NCBI RefSeq assembly: GCF_900114375.1
Contig: NZ_FOSV01000017.1
Span: 1-64,000 of the forward strand
Length of the DNA: 64,000 nt
Origin: Methylorubrum salsuginis
GTDB lineage: Bacteria > Pseudomonadota > Alphaproteobacteria > Rhizobiales > Beijerinckiaceae
Reading direction: 5' to 3'
Shown: one piece after another, positions 26,590 through 36,894 of the stretch
Layout: every line of letters starts with the position of its first letter
How positions within the stretch are numbered: the stretch's first letter is position 1
Translations under genes and position numbers: made by a program
The notes under the pieces: model-generated
The model's database searches: none
What the model saw: only the letters and a program-made list of their open reading frames with translations
Told to the model about the DNA's origin: nothing

Positions 26590-27590
26590 ACGTCCAGCTC
26601 AACAAGGCGTCGCTGAACGCCGCGGAAAAGCTGCGTGAGGAGGCGGCCCATGAGCCGGATCCGGTCGCCACGGGCCCGGTCAAGCGCGAGACGCAGATCA
26701 TCGCGATCTACGGCAAGGGCGGTATCGGCAAGTCGTTCACGCTGGCCAACCTCAGCTACATGATGGCCCAGCAGGGCAAGAAGGTGCTGCTGATCGGCTG
26801 CGACCCGAAGAGCGACACCACCTCGCTGCTGTTCGGCGGCCGGGCCTGCCCGACCATCATCGAGACCTCGACGCGGAAGAAGCTCGCGGGCGAGCAGGTC
26901 GCCATCGGCGACGTCTGCTTCAAGCGCGACGGCGTCTACGCCATGGAACTCGGCGGCCCCGAGGTCGGGCGCGGCTGCGGCGGGCGCGGGATCATCCACG
27001 GCTTCGAGCTGCTCGAAAAGCTCGGCTTCCACGAATGGGGCTTCGACTTCGTCCTGCTCGACTTCCTCGGCGACGTGGTCTGCGGCGGCTTCGGCCTGCC
27101 GATCGCCCGCGACATGTGCCAGAAGGTCATCGTCGTCGGCTCGAACGACCTGCAATCGCTCTACGTCGCCAACAACGTCTGCTCGGCGGTCGAATATTTC
27201 CGCAAGATGGGCGGCAATGTCGGCGTCGGCGGCCTCGTCATCAACAAGGACGACGGCACCGGCGAGGCGCAGGCCTTCGCCCAGGCGGCGGGCATCCCGG
27301 TCCTGGCCTCGATCCCGGCCAACGAGGACATCCGCCGCAAGAGCGCGAATTACGAGATCATCGGCAAGCCCGACGGGCAGTGGGGTTCGCTCTTCGCCGC
27401 GCTGGCGCAGAACGTGGCGGACGCCGCGCCCCACCGCCCGACCCCGCTCTCGCAGGACGGCCTGCTCGGCCTGTTCTCCAGCGAGACCACGGGGCGCGAC
27501 TACGTGCTGGAGCCCGCCACCATCGAGGACATGTGCGGGGTCTCGACCCTGGTGAAGCCGTCCCTCGAAGTCGTCTACGACGAGGTCTGA
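26586..27590 (+). CDS. bchX: Chlorophyllide a reductase, iron protein subunit X
   Basis: 334 residues. It is the NifH-like ATPase that passes electrons from a [4Fe-4S] cluster to BchYZ for reduction of ring B. The P loop is GKGGIGKS (residues 43-50). Cluster cysteines lie in GRGCGGRGI and DVVCGGFGLPI. The C-terminal extension is typical of BchX compared with BchL. The start ATG overlaps the bchC stop. BchY begins three bases after its stop. Confidence 0.96.
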   Translation: MNVQLNKASLNAAEKLREEAAHEPDPVATGPVKRETQIIAIYGKGGIGKSFTLANLSYMMAQQGKKVLLIGCDPKSDTTSLLFGGRACPTIIETSTRKKLAGEQVAIGDVCFKRDGVYAMELGGPEVGRGCGGRGIIHGFELLEKLGFHEWGFDFVLLDFLGDVVCGGFGLPIARDMCQKVIVVGSNDLQSLYVANNVCSAVEYFRKMGGNVGVGGLVINKDDGTGEAQAFAQAAGIPVLASIPANEDIRRKSANYEIIGKPDGQWGSLFAALAQNVADAAPHRPTPLSQDGLLGLFSSETTGRDYVLEPATIEDMCGVSTLVKPSLEVVYDEV

Positions 27591-27593
27591 GGC

Positions 27594-29123
27594 ATGGCCG
27601 TCTCCCTCGACATCGGCGCCTTGCGCGCCCGCAAGCCGGCGGAACCGGTCAACCTCGAGGCCACCAAGGCTGACGGCCTCGGCTGCCACGCCGGCAAGGA
27701 CGCGATGCGGGCGGCTGCCGAGGCCGCCGGGATGTCCGAGACGCTGGAGCGGCTGCGTCAGGATTATCCGGCGGGCCCCCACGACCAGCCGCAGAGCATG
27801 TGCCCGGCCTTCGGCAGCTTGCGCGTGGGCTTACGCATGCGCCGCACCGCGACGATCCTCTCAGGGAGCGCCTGCTGCGTCTACGGGCTGACCTTCACCT
27901 CGCATTTCTACGGGGCGCGCCGGAGCGTCGGCTACGTGCCGTTCAATTCCGAGACGCTCGTCACCGGCAAGCTGTTCGAGGACATCCGCGAGGCGGTCCA
28001 TGCCTCGGCGAGACCTGAGGAATGCGACGCCGTCGTCGTCATCAACCTCTGCGTCCCGACCGCCTCGGGGGTGCCGCTGCGCCTGCTCCCGAAGGAAATC
28101 GACGGGGTGCGCATCATCGGCATCGACGTGCCGGGCTTCGGCGTGCCGACCCATGCAGAGGCCAAGGACGTGCTGGCCGGCGCGATGCTGAAATTCGCCC
28201 GCTCGGAGGCCGAGCAGGGTCCGGTCCAGGCGCCTCGCGGCGGTCGCTCCGAACGCCCGAGCGTCGCTCTGCTCGGCGAGATGTTCCCGGCCGATCCGGT
28301 GGTGATCGGCGCGCTGCTCGAACCGCTCGGCCTCTCCGCCGGCCCCGTGGTGCCGACGCGCGAATGGCGCGAACTCTACGCCGCCCTCGACGCCACCGCG
28401 GTCGCGGCGATCCATCCGTTCTACACCGCGAGCATCCGCGAGTTCGAGGCGGCCGGGCGGCCCGTCATCGGCTCCGCCCCGGTGGGTCACGACGGCACCG
28501 CTGAATGGCTCTCCGCCATCGGCAACGCCTGCGACGTGCCCTCGGAAAAAATTGCGGCGGCGCAGAACCGGATTCTCCCCGCGATCCGCGGTGCGCTGTC
28601 GGCCATGCCGATCAAGGGCCGCATCACGCTGTCGGGCTACGAGGGCTCGGAGCTTCTGGTCGCCCGCCTCCTGATCGAGAGCGGCGCCGAGGTGCCTTAC
28701 GTCGGCACCGCCTGCCCGCGCACGCCCTGGTCCGAGCCGGACCGGGTCTGGCTGGAGGAGCGCGGCGTCACGATCCGCTACCGCGCCTCGCTCGAGGACG
28801 ATCTTGCCGCCTTCCATGAATTCCGGCCGGACCTCGCCGTCGGCACCACGCCGGTGGTGCAGCACGCCAAGGAGCGCGGCACGCCGGCGCTCTACTTCAC
28901 CAACCTGATCTCGGCCCGGCCCCTGATGGGGGCCGCGGGCGCCGGCTCGCTCGCCCGCGTGATCAACGCCGCGCTCGCCAACAAGCCCCGTTTCGATGCC
29001 ATGCGCGACTTCTTCGAGGGTGTCGGCACGGGCCATGCCGCCGGCATCTGGCAGGAGATTCCCAAGCTCAAGGCCGCGCCGAAGGCGGCGGCTCCCCTCA
29101 AACCGATCGGGGAGATGGCCTGA
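27594..29123 (+). CDS. bchY: Chlorophyllide a reductase subunit Y
   Basis: 509 residues. It is a NifD/BchN-like subunit of the BchYZ catalytic component that reduces the C7=C8 bond of chlorin to bacteriochlorin. Conserved cysteines for the shared cluster appear in [18 protein letters not shown] and [11 protein letters not shown]. The last base is shared with the bchZ start (TGATG). Confidence 0.95.
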   Translation: MAVSLDIGALRARKPAEPVNLEATKADGLGCHAGKDAMRAAAEAAGMSETLERLRQDYPAGPHDQPQSMCPAFGSLRVGLRMRRTATILSGSACCVYGLTFTSHFYGARRSVGYVPFNSETLVTGKLFEDIREAVHASARPEECDAVVVINLCVPTASGVPLRLLPKEIDGVRIIGIDVPGFGVPTHAEAKDVLAGAMLKFARSEAEQGPVQAPRGGRSERPSVALLGEMFPADPVVIGALLEPLGLSAGPVVPTREWRELYAALDATAVAAIHPFYTASIREFEAAGRPVIGSAPVGHDGTAEWLSAIGNACDVPSEKIAAAQNRILPAIRGALSAMPIKGRITLSGYEGSELLVARLLIESGAEVPYVGTACPRTPWSEPDRVWLEERGVTIRYRASLEDDLAAFHEFRPDLAVGTTPVVQHAKERGTPALYFTNLISARPLMGAAGAGSLARVINAALANKPRFDAMRDFFEGVGTGHAAGIWQEIPKLKAAPKAAAPLKPIGEMA

Positions 29124-30589
29124 TGCTCGTCCTCGATCACGACCGCGCCGGCGGCTACTGGGGCGCCGTCTACGTCTTCACCGCGATCAAGGGGCTCCAA
29201 GTCGTCATCGACGGTCCCGTCGGCTGCGAGAACCTGCCGGTCACCTCGGTGCTGCACTACACCGACGCGCTGCCGCCGCACGAACTCCCCATCGTCGTCA
29301 CGGGGCTGGCGGAAGAGGAACTCGGCCGCCACGGCACCGAGGGCGCGATGAACCGGGCCCATGCCACGCTCGATCCGGGCCAGCCCAGCGTCGTCGTCAC
29401 CGGCTCCATCGCCGAGATGATCGGCGGCGGCGTCACCCCCGAGGGCACCGGCCTCCAGCGCTTCCTGCCGCGCACCATCGACGAGGACCAGTGGCAGGCG
29501 GCCGATCGGGCGATGTCCTGGCTCTGGCAGGAATACGGCGCCAAGCGCTTCGCCAAGAAGGGCATCCCGGCCCGCCCCGAGCGCAAGGCCGGCGAGAAGC
29601 CGCGCGTCAACATCATCGGCCCGGCCTACGGCACCTTCAACATGGCGTCCGATCTCGCCGAGATCCGTCGCCTGGTCGAGGGGCTCGGCGCCGAGATCAA
29701 CCTGACCTTCCCGCTCGGCTCGCATCTCGCCGACGTGCCCAAGCTCGTGAACGCGGATGCCAATATCTGCCTTTACCGCGAGTTCGGGCGCCTGCTCTGC
29801 GAGAGCCTGGAACGGCCCTACCTCCAGGCGCCGATCGGCGTCCTGTCGACCACCAAGTTCCTGCGCTCGCTCGGGGCAATCCTCGGGCTCGATCCCGAGC
29901 CGTTCATCGAGCGCGAGCGCCACACCACGATCAAGCCAGTCTGGGATCTCTGGCGCTCGGTGACACAGGACTTCTTCGGGACCGCGAGCTTCGGCATCGT
30001 CGCCACCGAGACCTATGCCCGCGGCGTCCGGCACTTCCTCGAAGAGGAGATGGGGCTGCCCTGCCACTTCGCGTTCGCGCGCAGCGCCGGACAGAAGCCC
30101 GACAACGCCGCGGTGCGTGACGCCATCAAGGCCAACCCACCGCTCGTGCTGTTCGGCTCGTTCAACGAACGGATGTACCTCGCCGAGGCCGGCGGGCGGG
30201 CGGCCTACGTGCCGGCCTCCTTCCCCGGCGCGATCATCCGGCGGCACACCGGCACGCCGTTCATGGGCTACGCGGGCGCGACCTACCTCGTCCAGGAAGT
30301 CTGCAACGCCCTGTTCGACATGCTCTTCCACATCCTGCCGCTCGCCCGCGACATGGATGCGGTCGAGGCGACGCCCGCCCGCACCCACCGCGAGCTGCCC
30401 TGGGATTCGGCCGCACGGGAAAAGCTCGAAGCGCTGGTCGAGGCGCAGCCGGTGCTGGTGCGGATCTCCGCGGCCAAGCGCCTGCGCGACGCCGCCGAGC
30501 GCGCCGCCCGCCGCGCCGCGGCCGAGCGGGTGGCCCCCGCCCATGTCGAGCGGGCGCAGGCCGACCTCACCGTGGGGGCCGCCGCATGA
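29123..30589 (+). CDS. bchZ: Chlorophyllide a reductase subunit Z
   Basis: 488 residues, the NifK/BchB-like partner of Bch[25 protein letters not shown] carries the cluster Cys and the usual N-terminal motif. The C-terminal 60 residues ([19 protein letters not shown] onward) form the small PCP_red-like domain that ends BchB and BchZ. The stop overlaps the start of the pufQ-like gene (ATGA), so the bch and puf parts are translationally linked. Confidence 0.95.
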   Translation: MLVLDHDRAGGYWGAVYVFTAIKGLQVVIDGPVGCENLPVTSVLHYTDALPPHELPIVVTGLAEEELGRHGTEGAMNRAHATLDPGQPSVVVTGSIAEMIGGGVTPEGTGLQRFLPRTIDEDQWQAADRAMSWLWQEYGAKRFAKKGIPARPERKAGEKPRVNIIGPAYGTFNMASDLAEIRRLVEGLGAEINLTFPLGSHLADVPKLVNADANICLYREFGRLLCESLERPYLQAPIGVLSTTKFLRSLGAILGLDPEPFIERERHTTIKPVWDLWRSVTQDFFGTASFGIVATETYARGVRHFLEEEMGLPCHFAFARSAGQKPDNAAVRDAIKANPPLVLFGSFNERMYLAEAGGRAAYVPASFPGAIIRRHTGTPFMGYAGATYLVQEVCNALFDMLFHILPLARDMDAVEATPARTHRELPWDSAAREKLEALVEAQPVLVRISAAKRLRDAAERAARRAAAERVAPAHVERAQADLTVGAAA

Positions 30590-30885
30590 GCGCGACCGCC
30601 ACGTCCCCCCTTCACCGTCCGGCCCGCGTGAGCGGCGGACCCATCGCGGAGAGCCACTCCATGCAACGCTCCCTGACCGCACCGTCCCGCCACACCAGCG
30701 AGGCGATCCAGTTCCGGATCATCCTGGCGGCGACCTACCCGTTCTTCCTCGCCGCCGCCCTGGCGCAGCGGGTGCTCCCCGGGCGCGCCCCGACGCGGCG
30801 CGGCCTGCCCGTGATGCGCCGGTCGGTCTTCGGCGAGGCCAAGGCCATGGCGGTCTCGGCCATTCCCTTCGCCTTCATGGGCTGA
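30586..30885 (+). CDS. PufQ-like small protein
   Basis: 99 residues in the place of pufQ (between bchZ and pufB) in other purple bacteria. One hydrophobic segment is seen ([20 protein letters not shown]), followed by a basic, Pro-rich tail. PufQ is a single-helix membrane protein needed for bacteriochlorophyll supply. Residue similarity to described PufQ is weak, so the call rests on position, size and topology. The start at 30586 overlaps the bchZ stop; an internal ATG at 30661 would give a 74-residue protein, closer to the usual PufQ length. Confidence 0.55.
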   Translation: MSATATSPLHRPARVSGGPIAESHSMQRSLTAPSRHTSEAIQFRIILAATYPFFLAAALAQRVLPGRAPTRRGLPVMRRSVFGEAKAMAVSAIPFAFMG

Positions 30886-30936
30886 CCTTCCAGCCCGAGG
30901 CGAACTCACCTTCCGTGCGGTGTCACGGGGGATCCT

Positions 30937-30965
30937 ACGCCGCGATTGTCATCGAGTTGCGGCGT
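30937..30965 (+). promoter_or_regulatory. Stem-loop in the pufQ-pufB gap
   Basis: ACGCCGC (30937-30943) pairs with GCGGCGT (30959-30965), loop 15 bases. It may be an mRNA processing or stability element upstream of pufB. No operator of the TGT-N12-ACA type is present in this gap. Confidence 0.35.
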
Positions 30966-31017
30966 CACCCGCTGCGTCCCCGAAAAGGGCGCGGCCCAAC
31001 CAGCGGAGGTTCAATCG

Positions 31018-31251
31018 ATGGCCAGCGGAATGACCACTGAAAGACCGAGCAGCCTCTCAGGGCTGACGGAACCGGAAGCCAAGGAGTTCCACGCGATCTT
31101 CCTGACGAGCTTCATCATCTTCACGGCGATTGCCGTGGTCGCCCACATCCTCGTCTGGCTGTGGCGCCCCTGGCTTCCCGGGCCGAAGGGCTACGCCATG
31201 CTCGACGGCGTGCAGCAGGCCGCCCACGGCCTCGTTTCGATGATCAGCTGA
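31018..31251 (+). CDS. pufB: Light-harvesting 1 beta polypeptide
   Basis: 77 residues with a single membrane helix. The bacteriochlorophyll ligand is His 43 in [16 protein letters not shown], with the second conserved His 25 in EFHAIF. The antenna beta signature is complete. The C-terminal tail (about 20 residues beyond RPWLPG) is longer than in many LH1 beta proteins. The start ATG follows GGAGG at eight bases; the open frame from 30946 is not used. pufA starts 10 bases after the stop. Confidence 0.95.
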   Translation: MASGMTTERPSSLSGLTEPEAKEFHAIFLTSFIIFTAIAVVAHILVWLWRPWLPGPKGYAMLDGVQQAAHGLVSMIS

Positions 31252-31261
31252 GGAGGATCGC

Positions 31262-31450
31262 ATGCACAAGGTTTGGCTTCTGTTCGATCCGCGCCGCACG
31301 CTGGTGGCGCTCTTCACCTTCCTGTTCATCCTGGCGCTGCTGATCCACTTCATCCTGCTCAGCACCGACCGGTTCAACTGGCTGGAAGGCCCGAAGGACG
31401 CCAAGGCGGCCGCCGCCCATAGCCTCGTCCTCCCGTCGATGCCGGGCTGA
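31262..31450 (+). CDS. pufA: Light-harvesting 1 alpha polypeptide
   Basis: 62 residues, a single-helix antenna protein forming the LH1 ring around the reaction centre. [12 protein letters not shown] at the N-terminus and the ligand His 29 in [17 protein letters not shown] are diagnostic. GAGGAGG lies nine bases before the ATG, a strong ribosome binding site fitting high antenna output. A GC-rich hairpin follows in the pufA-pufL gap. Confidence 0.96.
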   Translation: MHKVWLLFDPRRTLVALFTFLFILALLIHFILLSTDRFNWLEGPKDAKAAAAHSLVLPSMPG

Positions 31451-31464
31451 CGCGCGAACACCCC

Positions 31465-31494
31465 GCCGCGGGCCGGTCCCGACCCGCCCGCGGC
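31465..31494 (+). promoter_or_regulatory. pufA-pufL intercistronic stem-loop
   Basis: GCCGCGGGC (31465-31473) and GCCCGCGGC (31486-31494) are perfect 9-bp complements with a 12-base loop. In Rhodobacter a hairpin at this place protects the pufBA 3' end, so antenna mRNA outlasts reaction-centre mRNA. The same role is inferred here from position. Confidence 0.75.
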
Positions 31495-31528
31495 ATTCCC
31501 TCTCCGACCCCCCGGGAGGAACCGGCCC

Positions 31529-32353
31529 ATGGCGATGCTGAGTTTCGAGCGAAAATACCGGGTCCGCGGCGGCACCTTGCTCGGCGGCGACCTGTTCGAC
31601 TTCTGGCTGGGGCCGTTCTACGTCGGCTTCTTCGGGGTCACGACGATGTTCTTCACGGTGCTCGGCACCGCGCTGGTGATCTACGGCGCGGCGATCGGCC
31701 CGACCTGGAACATCTGGCAGATCAACATCGCCCCGCCGGACCTGAAATACGGGCTGGCGCTGGCGCCCCTGAAGGAGGGGGGCCTGTGGCAGATCATCAC
31801 CTTCTGCGCGGTCGGGGCGTTCTCGTCCTGGGCCCTGCGCGAGGTCGAGATCTGCCGCAAGCTCGGCATCGGCTACCACGTGCCGTTCGCCTTCTCCGTG
31901 GCGATCTTCGCCTACGTGACGCTGGTGGTGATCCGCCCGTTCCTGATGGGCGCCTGGGGCTACGGCTTCCCCTATGGCATCCTCAGTCACCTCGATTGGG
32001 TGTCGAACACCGGATACCAGTACCTGCACTTCCACTATAACCCGGCGCATATGCTCGCGGTGAGCTTCTTCTTCACCACGACCTTCGCGCTGGCGCTGCA
32101 CGGCTCGCTGATCCTGTCCTCGACGAACCCGCCGAAAGGCGAGACCGTCAAGACGCCGGAGCATGAGGACACCTACTTCCGCGACACGATCGGCTACTCG
32201 ATCGGCACGCTCGGCATCCACCGGCTCGGCCTGTTCCTGGCGCTGTCGGCGGGCTTCTGGAGCGCGGTCTGCATCGTCATCAGCGGGCCGTTCTGGACGC
32301 AGGGCTGGCCCGAATGGTGGGGCTGGTGGCTCAACCTGCCGATCTGGCGCTGA
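31529..32353 (+). CDS. pufL: Reaction centre L subunit
   Basis: 274 residues with five membrane helices, the usual length. It binds half of the special-pair and accessory bacteriochlorophylls, a bacteriopheophytin and the primary quinone region. [22 protein letters not shown] contains the special-pair and accessory His ligands, and the later IHRLGLF region holds a non-haem iron His. CGGGAGGAA precedes the ATG. A 128-base gap separates it from pufM, in contrast to the overlap found in Rhodobacter. Confidence 0.97.
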   Translation: MAMLSFERKYRVRGGTLLGGDLFDFWLGPFYVGFFGVTTMFFTVLGTALVIYGAAIGPTWNIWQINIAPPDLKYGLALAPLKEGGLWQIITFCAVGAFSSWALREVEICRKLGIGYHVPFAFSVAIFAYVTLVVIRPFLMGAWGYGFPYGILSHLDWVSNTGYQYLHFHYNPAHMLAVSFFFTTTFALALHGSLILSSTNPPKGETVKTPEHEDTYFRDTIGYSIGTLGIHRLGLFLALSAGFWSAVCIVISGPFWTQGWPEWWGWWLNLPIWR

Positions 32354-32384
32354 AACCCGGCGTAACGAACCAAGACTGACATCC

Positions 32385-32408
32385 GCGGCCGGCGCCCCCG
32401 CCGACCGC
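32385..32408 (+). promoter_or_regulatory. Hairpin in the pufL-pufM gap
   Basis: GCGGCCGGCG (32385-32394) pairs with CGCCGACCGC (32399-32408) with one mismatch and a four-base loop. It could stabilise or process the pufL mRNA end. Confidence 0.45.
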
Positions 32409-32481
32409 GCCCCCGGTAACGATCGATCGACGGGCACGAGGATCCACCTCGGGCGACCGTAGGTCCAGGGAGGGAGAATCC

Positions 32482-33459
32482 GTGGCCTACTACCAGAATA
32501 TCTTCACCGCGGTGCAGGTGCGCCCGCGCGAGCCGGAGCACGGTATCCCGGTCGCGGTCGACAACCGCGTCGGCAAGCCGTTCAACAGCTACCTGTTCGG
32601 GCTCCTCGGCAATTCGCAGGTCGGGCCGATCTACGGCGGCTATCTCGGGGCTTTGTCGCTGACCTGCGGCCTGATCGCCTTCGAGATCATCGGCCTCAAC
32701 ATGCTGGCTTCCGTGAACTGGGACCCGATCCAGTTCGTGCGCCAGCTCCCCTGGCTGGCCCTGGAGCCGCCGCTCCCCAAATACGGCCTCAAGGTGCTGC
32801 CGCCCCTCAACGAGGGCGGATGGTGGCTGATCGCCGGCTTCTTCCTCACCGCCTCGGTGCTGCTGTGGTGGGTGCGCATGTACCGCCGCGCCAAGGCGCT
32901 GGGGCTCGGCTCGCACACCGCCTGGGCCTTCGCCGCGGCGATCTGGCTCTACCTCGTCCTCGGCTTCATCCGGCCGCTGATGATGGGTTCGTGGAGCGAG
33001 GCGGTGCCCTTCGGCATCTTCCCGCACCTCGATTGGACCGCCGCCTTCTCGCTGCGCTACGGCAACCTGTTCTACAACCCGTTCCACATGCTCTCGATCG
33101 CGTTCCTGTACGGATCGACGCTGCTCTTCGCCATGCACGGCGCCACCATCCTGGCGACCAGCCGCTACGGCGCGGAGCGTGAGATCGACCAGATCGTGGA
33201 CCGCGGAACGGCCACCGAGCGCGCCGCCCTGTTCTGGCGCTGGACCATGGGCTTCAACGCCACGATGGAATCGATCCACCGCTGGGCGTGGTGGTTCGCG
33301 GTGCTCACCACGATCACCGGCGGCATCGGCATCCTGCTCACCGGCACGGTCGTCGACAACTGGTACCTCTGGGCGGTCAAGCACGGTGTCGCGCCGGCCT
33401 ACCCGCAGGTCTACGGGCCGATCACCGATCCGCTCAGCACGCCGGGAGCGACGCCATGA
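32482..33459 (+). CDS. pufM: Reaction centre M subunit
   Basis: 325 residues, five membrane helices, partner of PufL. The special-pair region [14 protein letters not shown] and [10 protein letters not shown] with iron and quinone ligands are present. The start is GTG at 32482, with AGGGAGG upstream. The C-terminal extension past the last helix is about 25 residues, as in species with a bound PufC cytochrome. The stop overlaps pufC (ATGA). Confidence 0.97.
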   Translation: MAYYQNIFTAVQVRPREPEHGIPVAVDNRVGKPFNSYLFGLLGNSQVGPIYGGYLGALSLTCGLIAFEIIGLNMLASVNWDPIQFVRQLPWLALEPPLPKYGLKVLPPLNEGGWWLIAGFFLTASVLLWWVRMYRRAKALGLGSHTAWAFAAAIWLYLVLGFIRPLMMGSWSEAVPFGIFPHLDWTAAFSLRYGNLFYNPFHMLSIAFLYGSTLLFAMHGATILATSRYGAEREIDQIVDRGTATERAALFWRWTMGFNATMESIHRWAWWFAVLTTITGGIGILLTGTVVDNWYLWAVKHGVAPAYPQVYGPITDPLSTPGATP

Positions 33460-34568
33460 AGACACTTCTCGTCGTCGCGGCGGCGGTCGTCGCCACCTTC
33501 CTCACCATCGCCCAGTTCGGCACCGCCGGCTGGACGAGGCCCCCGATCCTGGCCCAGCAGCACGGCTTCCGCGGCACGGGCATGGACCAGATCCAGACCA
33601 AGGCGGGGGCGGCCGCGCTCAAGGCCGCCAACGTCGCCCCCGATCCGGCCGAGCCGGTCGAGCAGGGCACCGACAAGGCCGGCGCGACCTATCAGAACGT
33701 CCAGGTGCTGAAGGACGTCAGCGTCGAGGAATTCAACCGCCTGATGACCTCGATGACCGAGTGGGTGGCGCCCGAGCAGGGCTGCACCTACTGCCACAAC
33801 ACCGAGAACATGGCCGACGACAGCCTTTATCAAAAGAAGGTCGCCCGGCGCATGATCCAGATGGTGCAGCACATCAACACCACCTGGAAGGAAAAGCATG
33901 TCGGCGAGGCGGGTGTGACCTGCTACACCTGTCACCGCGGACAGCCGGTGCCGAAGAACGTCTGGTTCGACAATCCGGGGCCGAACTACAAGACCGCGTT
34001 CACGCCGCGCAACAACGGCCAGAACCTGGCCTCGCCCTCGGTCGGCCTCGCCTCGCTGCCCTACAACACCTTCGCCGAGTTCTTCGCCAAGAAGGACGTC
34101 GATCAGAACCTGATCCGCGTCAACGCCACGACGGCCCTGCCCGAGAGCAAGGGCAAGCCGATCCAGGACGCGGAGCGGACCTACGGCCTGATGATGCACA
34201 TGTCGTCGGCGCTCGGCGTCAACTGCACCTACTGCCACAACACCCGGGCGATCTCGAACTGGTCGCAGAGCACGCCTCAGCGGACTCTCGCCTGGCACGC
34301 GATCCGGATGGTGCGGGACCTCAACGGCGACTACATCGAGCCACTGACCTCGACCTTCCCGCCCAACCGCCTCGGTCCGACCGGCGACGCGCCGAAGCTG
34401 AACTGCGCCACCTGCCACAACGGCCAGAACAAGCCGCTCGCCGGAGCCCACGTGGTCGAGACCTATCCGGAGCTGACCCAGGTGACGGCCGAGGCCGGCG
34501 CAGCTCCGCCCCAGGAACCGGCTCCGGCCAAGGAACCGACTCCGGCCCCGGCCCCCGCTCCGAATTAG
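33456..34568 (+). CDS. pufC: Reaction-centre tetrahaem cytochrome c
   Basis: 370 residues. Four CxxCH haem sites: Cys 110-His 114, Cys 156-His 160, Cys 257-His 261 and Cys 317-His 321. It re-reduces the photo-oxidised special pair from the periplasmic side. The N-terminal hydrophobic helix (residues about 3-22) has no lipobox Cys, so the protein is probably held by an uncleaved helix rather than by lipid. The last 30 residues are a Pro/Ala repeat tail. The ATG overlaps the pufM stop; a strong terminator follows. Confidence 0.95.
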   Translation: MKTLLVVAAAVVATFLTIAQFGTAGWTRPPILAQQHGFRGTGMDQIQTKAGAAALKAANVAPDPAEPVEQGTDKAGATYQNVQVLKDVSVEEFNRLMTSMTEWVAPEQGCTYCHNTENMADDSLYQKKVARRMIQMVQHINTTWKEKHVGEAGVTCYTCHRGQPVPKNVWFDNPGPNYKTAFTPRNNGQNLASPSVGLASLPYNTFAEFFAKKDVDQNLIRVNATTALPESKGKPIQDAERTYGLMMHMSSALGVNCTYCHNTRAISNWSQSTPQRTLAWHAIRMVRDLNGDYIEPLTSTFPPNRLGPTGDAPKLNCATCHNGQNKPLAGAHVVETYPELTQVTAEAGAAPPQEPAPAKEPTPAPAPAPN

Positions 34569-34605
34569 CGGAACCCGGTCGCCCGCAGGGATCCGAACAA
34601 CATCG

Positions 34606-34637
34606 CCGCCGGCCCGAACCCTCGGGCCGGCGGTTTT
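34606..34637 (+). terminator. Intrinsic terminator after pufC
   Basis: CCGCCGGCCCGA (34606-34617) pairs perfectly with TCGGGCCGGCGG (34622-34633), loop four bases, followed by TTTT. This is the clearest intrinsic terminator in the window and marks the end of the bch-puf superoperon. Confidence 0.88.
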
Positions 34638-35142
34638 CGTCGTTCACCCCGTCGCCGCGGTTCCCGAGGCGATCCGGCGTGACCTTTTTGTCGCGACGGC
34701 CTTCCGTGAGGCCGATCACGGACGACGCGTCGCGGTCAGGACATCTTCATGAAAGGCAGCCATGCGATAACGCGTGGAAGGCATCCCGTTCCGGCGGGCC
34801 GCCGAGGCTTCGACCACACCGAGGCTGTAGACCAATATTCATGCGAGCGCCAGCATCGCCGCAACGGATCAATACGACGATGAACCGCCGCGCCCGAAGC
34901 CAGATCAAGAGAAGATCCGCAGCGGCGAGGCGATTTTCTGTCGTTCGGCCTGGCGTAGAGCGCATATCGAGCCGTCGATGGCGAGATGCCGGCAATAGCT
35001 TCGCAGTTTGTGTGCGAGACATGCTGATATTCCGCTTAAATTTGGACACGATTGGTCCTATGAACGCGGATTGGTCGCAGTCTCCGAACGGAGCCGATCA
35101 GGACGGCGGCCGTAGGGTCGCCGGAAGGTGGGGGGCAGGGCG
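34638..35142. other. Intergenic stretch, no supported gene
   Basis: About 500 bases between the puf terminator and the type I secretion genes. Open frames on either strand (such as 34747-35049 on -) have no recognisable motif and no ribosome binding site. Positions 34750-35070 are less GC-rich than their surroundings, which may mark a promoter region for the secretion genes or a worn horizontally acquired remnant. No clear promoter elements could be fixed. Confidence 0.45.
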
Positions 35143-36894
35143 GTGAGCAGAGGGCGCGACAGGAACGAGATCGCTGCGGCACTGGGACAGTGCAAGGCGG
35201 CCTTCATCGGCGTCGCCGTGATGAGCGGCCTCGTCAACATCCTCTACCTCACCGGCTCGTTCTACATGCTCGAGGTCTACGACCGGGTCATCCCGAGCCG
35301 GTCCGTGCCGACCCTGATCGGCCTCAGCGTGCTGGCGCTGGTCCTCTACGGCTTCCAGGGCGTGCTGGAGGCGATCCGCTCGCGCATCCTGGCGCGCATC
35401 GGCGCCGCCCTCGACGAATCCCTGAGCGGCCGGGTGTTCGACATCGTCGTGCGCGCGCCGCTCAAGGGCGCGGTGCCCGGCGACGGCCTGCTTCCGCTGC
35501 GCGACCTCGACCAGATCCGCTCGTTCCTGTCGGGCACCGGCCCCTCGGCCTTCTTCGATCTGCCGTGGATGCCGATCTATGTCGGCATCTGCTTCCTGTT
35601 CCATCCCTATATCGGTGTCGCGGCGATTATCGGCACGGCGATCCTGGCCGGGCTTACCTTCCTGACCGACCGGGCCACCAAGACGCCGACCCAGGCCGCC
35701 ACCGGCCACGGGCTGCGCCGCAACGGGCTCGCCGAATCCGGCCGGCGCAACGCGGAGGTACTCGCCGCCATGGGCATGCAGCAGCGGCTGGCGGCCCGCT
35801 GGGCCTTGGCCAACCGCGACTACATGCAATCGCACCAGAGCGTGGCGGATGTCGGCGGCGGCTTCGGCGCCGGCTCCAAGGTGTTCCGCATGGCGCTGCA
35901 ATCGGGCGTGCTCGCGCTCGGCGCGTGGCTGGTGATCCACAACGAGGCAACCCCCGGCATCATCATCGCGGGGTCCATCCTCGTGTCCCGCGCCCTGGCG
36001 CCGGCCGAACTCGCCATCGCCAACTGGAAAGGCTTCGTCGCCGCCCGCCAGAGCTGGCGGCGCCTGTCGGAGCTGTTCGCCAAGCTGCCGGCCTCCGAGC
36101 AGCCGCATGCGCTCCCGGCCCCGAGCCAGGTCATCTCGGTGGAGGGCGTCAGCATCGCCCCGCCCGGCACGCCGCGCGTGGTGGTGCAGGACGTCACCTT
36201 CACCCTGAAGGCCGGCCAGGGCGTCGGCGTCATCGGCCCCTCGGCCTCGGGCAAGTCCTCGCTGGTGCGTGCCATGGTCGGCGTCTGGCCGCCGGTGCGC
36301 GGCAAGGTCCGCATCGACGGCGCGGCCCTCGACCAATGGTCGAGCGACGATCTCGGCCGGCATGTCGGCTTCCTGCCCCAGGAGGTGGAGCTGTTCGCCG
36401 GAACGGTGGCCGAGAACATCGCCCGGTTCGAGCCGAACCCGCCCTCCGAGCTCGTCATCGCCGCGGCCCGTGCGGCCGGCGTCCACGATCTGATCCTGCG
36501 CCTGCCGGAGGGGTACGACAGCCGCATCGGCGAGGGCGGGGCCGGCCTCTCCGCCGGCCAGCGCCAGCGCATCGGCCTCGCCCGCGCGCTCTACCGCGAT
36601 CCCTTCCTCGTGGTGCTCGACGAACCCAACGCCAACCTCGACAGCGAGGGCGAGAACGCCCTGACCCAGGCGATCCTGGGCGTGCGCCAGCGCGGCGGCG
36701 TCTGCGTCGTCGTCGCCCACCGGCCGAGCGCGCTGGCCGCCGTCGACCTGATCCTGATGATGGCCGACGGGCGCGCCCAGGCCTTCGGGCCGAAGGACGA
36801 GGTGCTGAAGCGCGTGCTGCGCCCGGCTCCCGCGCCGGTGGCGGCCCCGCCCGCCGCGCAAGCCGTCGCCAACGCCCGGCAGGAGAGCGCCTGA
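35143..36894 (+). CDS. Type I secretion ABC transporter (PrtD-like)
   Basis: About 583 residues. An N-terminal transmembrane domain (GSFYMLEVYDRVIPSRSVPTL is typical of the PrtD/HasD group) is followed by a nucleotide-binding domain. That domain has Walker A GPSASGKSSL, signature LSAGQRQRIGLARAL, and Walker B FLVVLDEPN. There is no N-terminal C39 peptidase-like domain. Start codons are GTG; 35143 has a GGGGGCAGGG ribosome site at suitable spacing, while 35128 is an in-frame alternative. The stop overlaps the HlyD-like gene by one base. No TolC-type gene or RTX substrate is linked. Confidence 0.9.
   Translation: MSRGRDRNEIAAALGQCKAAFIGVAVMSGLVNILYLTGSFYMLEVYDRVIPSRSVPTLIGLSVLALVLYGFQGVLEAIRSRILARIGAALDESLSGRVFDIVVRAPLKGAVPGDGLLPLRDLDQIRSFLSGTGPSAFFDLPWMPIYVGICFLFHPYIGVAAIIGTAILAGLTFLTDRATKTPTQAATGHGLRRNGLAESGRRNAEVLAAMGMQQRLAARWALANRDYMQSHQSVADVGGGFGAGSKVFRMALQSGVLALGAWLVIHNEATPGIIIAGSILVSRALAPAELAIANWKGFVAARQSWRRLSELFAKLPASEQPHALPAPSQVISVEGVSIAPPGTPRVVVQDVTFTLKAGQGVGVIGPSASGKSSLVRAMVGVWPPVRGKVRIDGAALDQWSSDDLGRHVGFLPQEVELFAGTVAENIARFEPNPPSELVIAAARAAGVHDLILRLPEGYDSRIGEGGAGLSAGQRQRIGLARALYRDPFLVVLDEPNANLDSEGENALTQAILGVRQRGGVCVVVAHRPSALAAVDLILMMADGRAQAFGPKDEVLKRVLRPAPAPVAAPPAAQAVANARQESA

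Noticed and set aside
30901-31017. Search for a PpsR-type operator before pufB
   Set aside because: TGTCA half sites occur but no TGT-N12-ACA pair at correct spacing; control probably comes from the bchC promoter.
34747-35049. Possible 100-residue minus-strand protein after the puf terminator
   Set aside because: Composition is Arg-rich and random-looking, no ribosome site, no recognised family.
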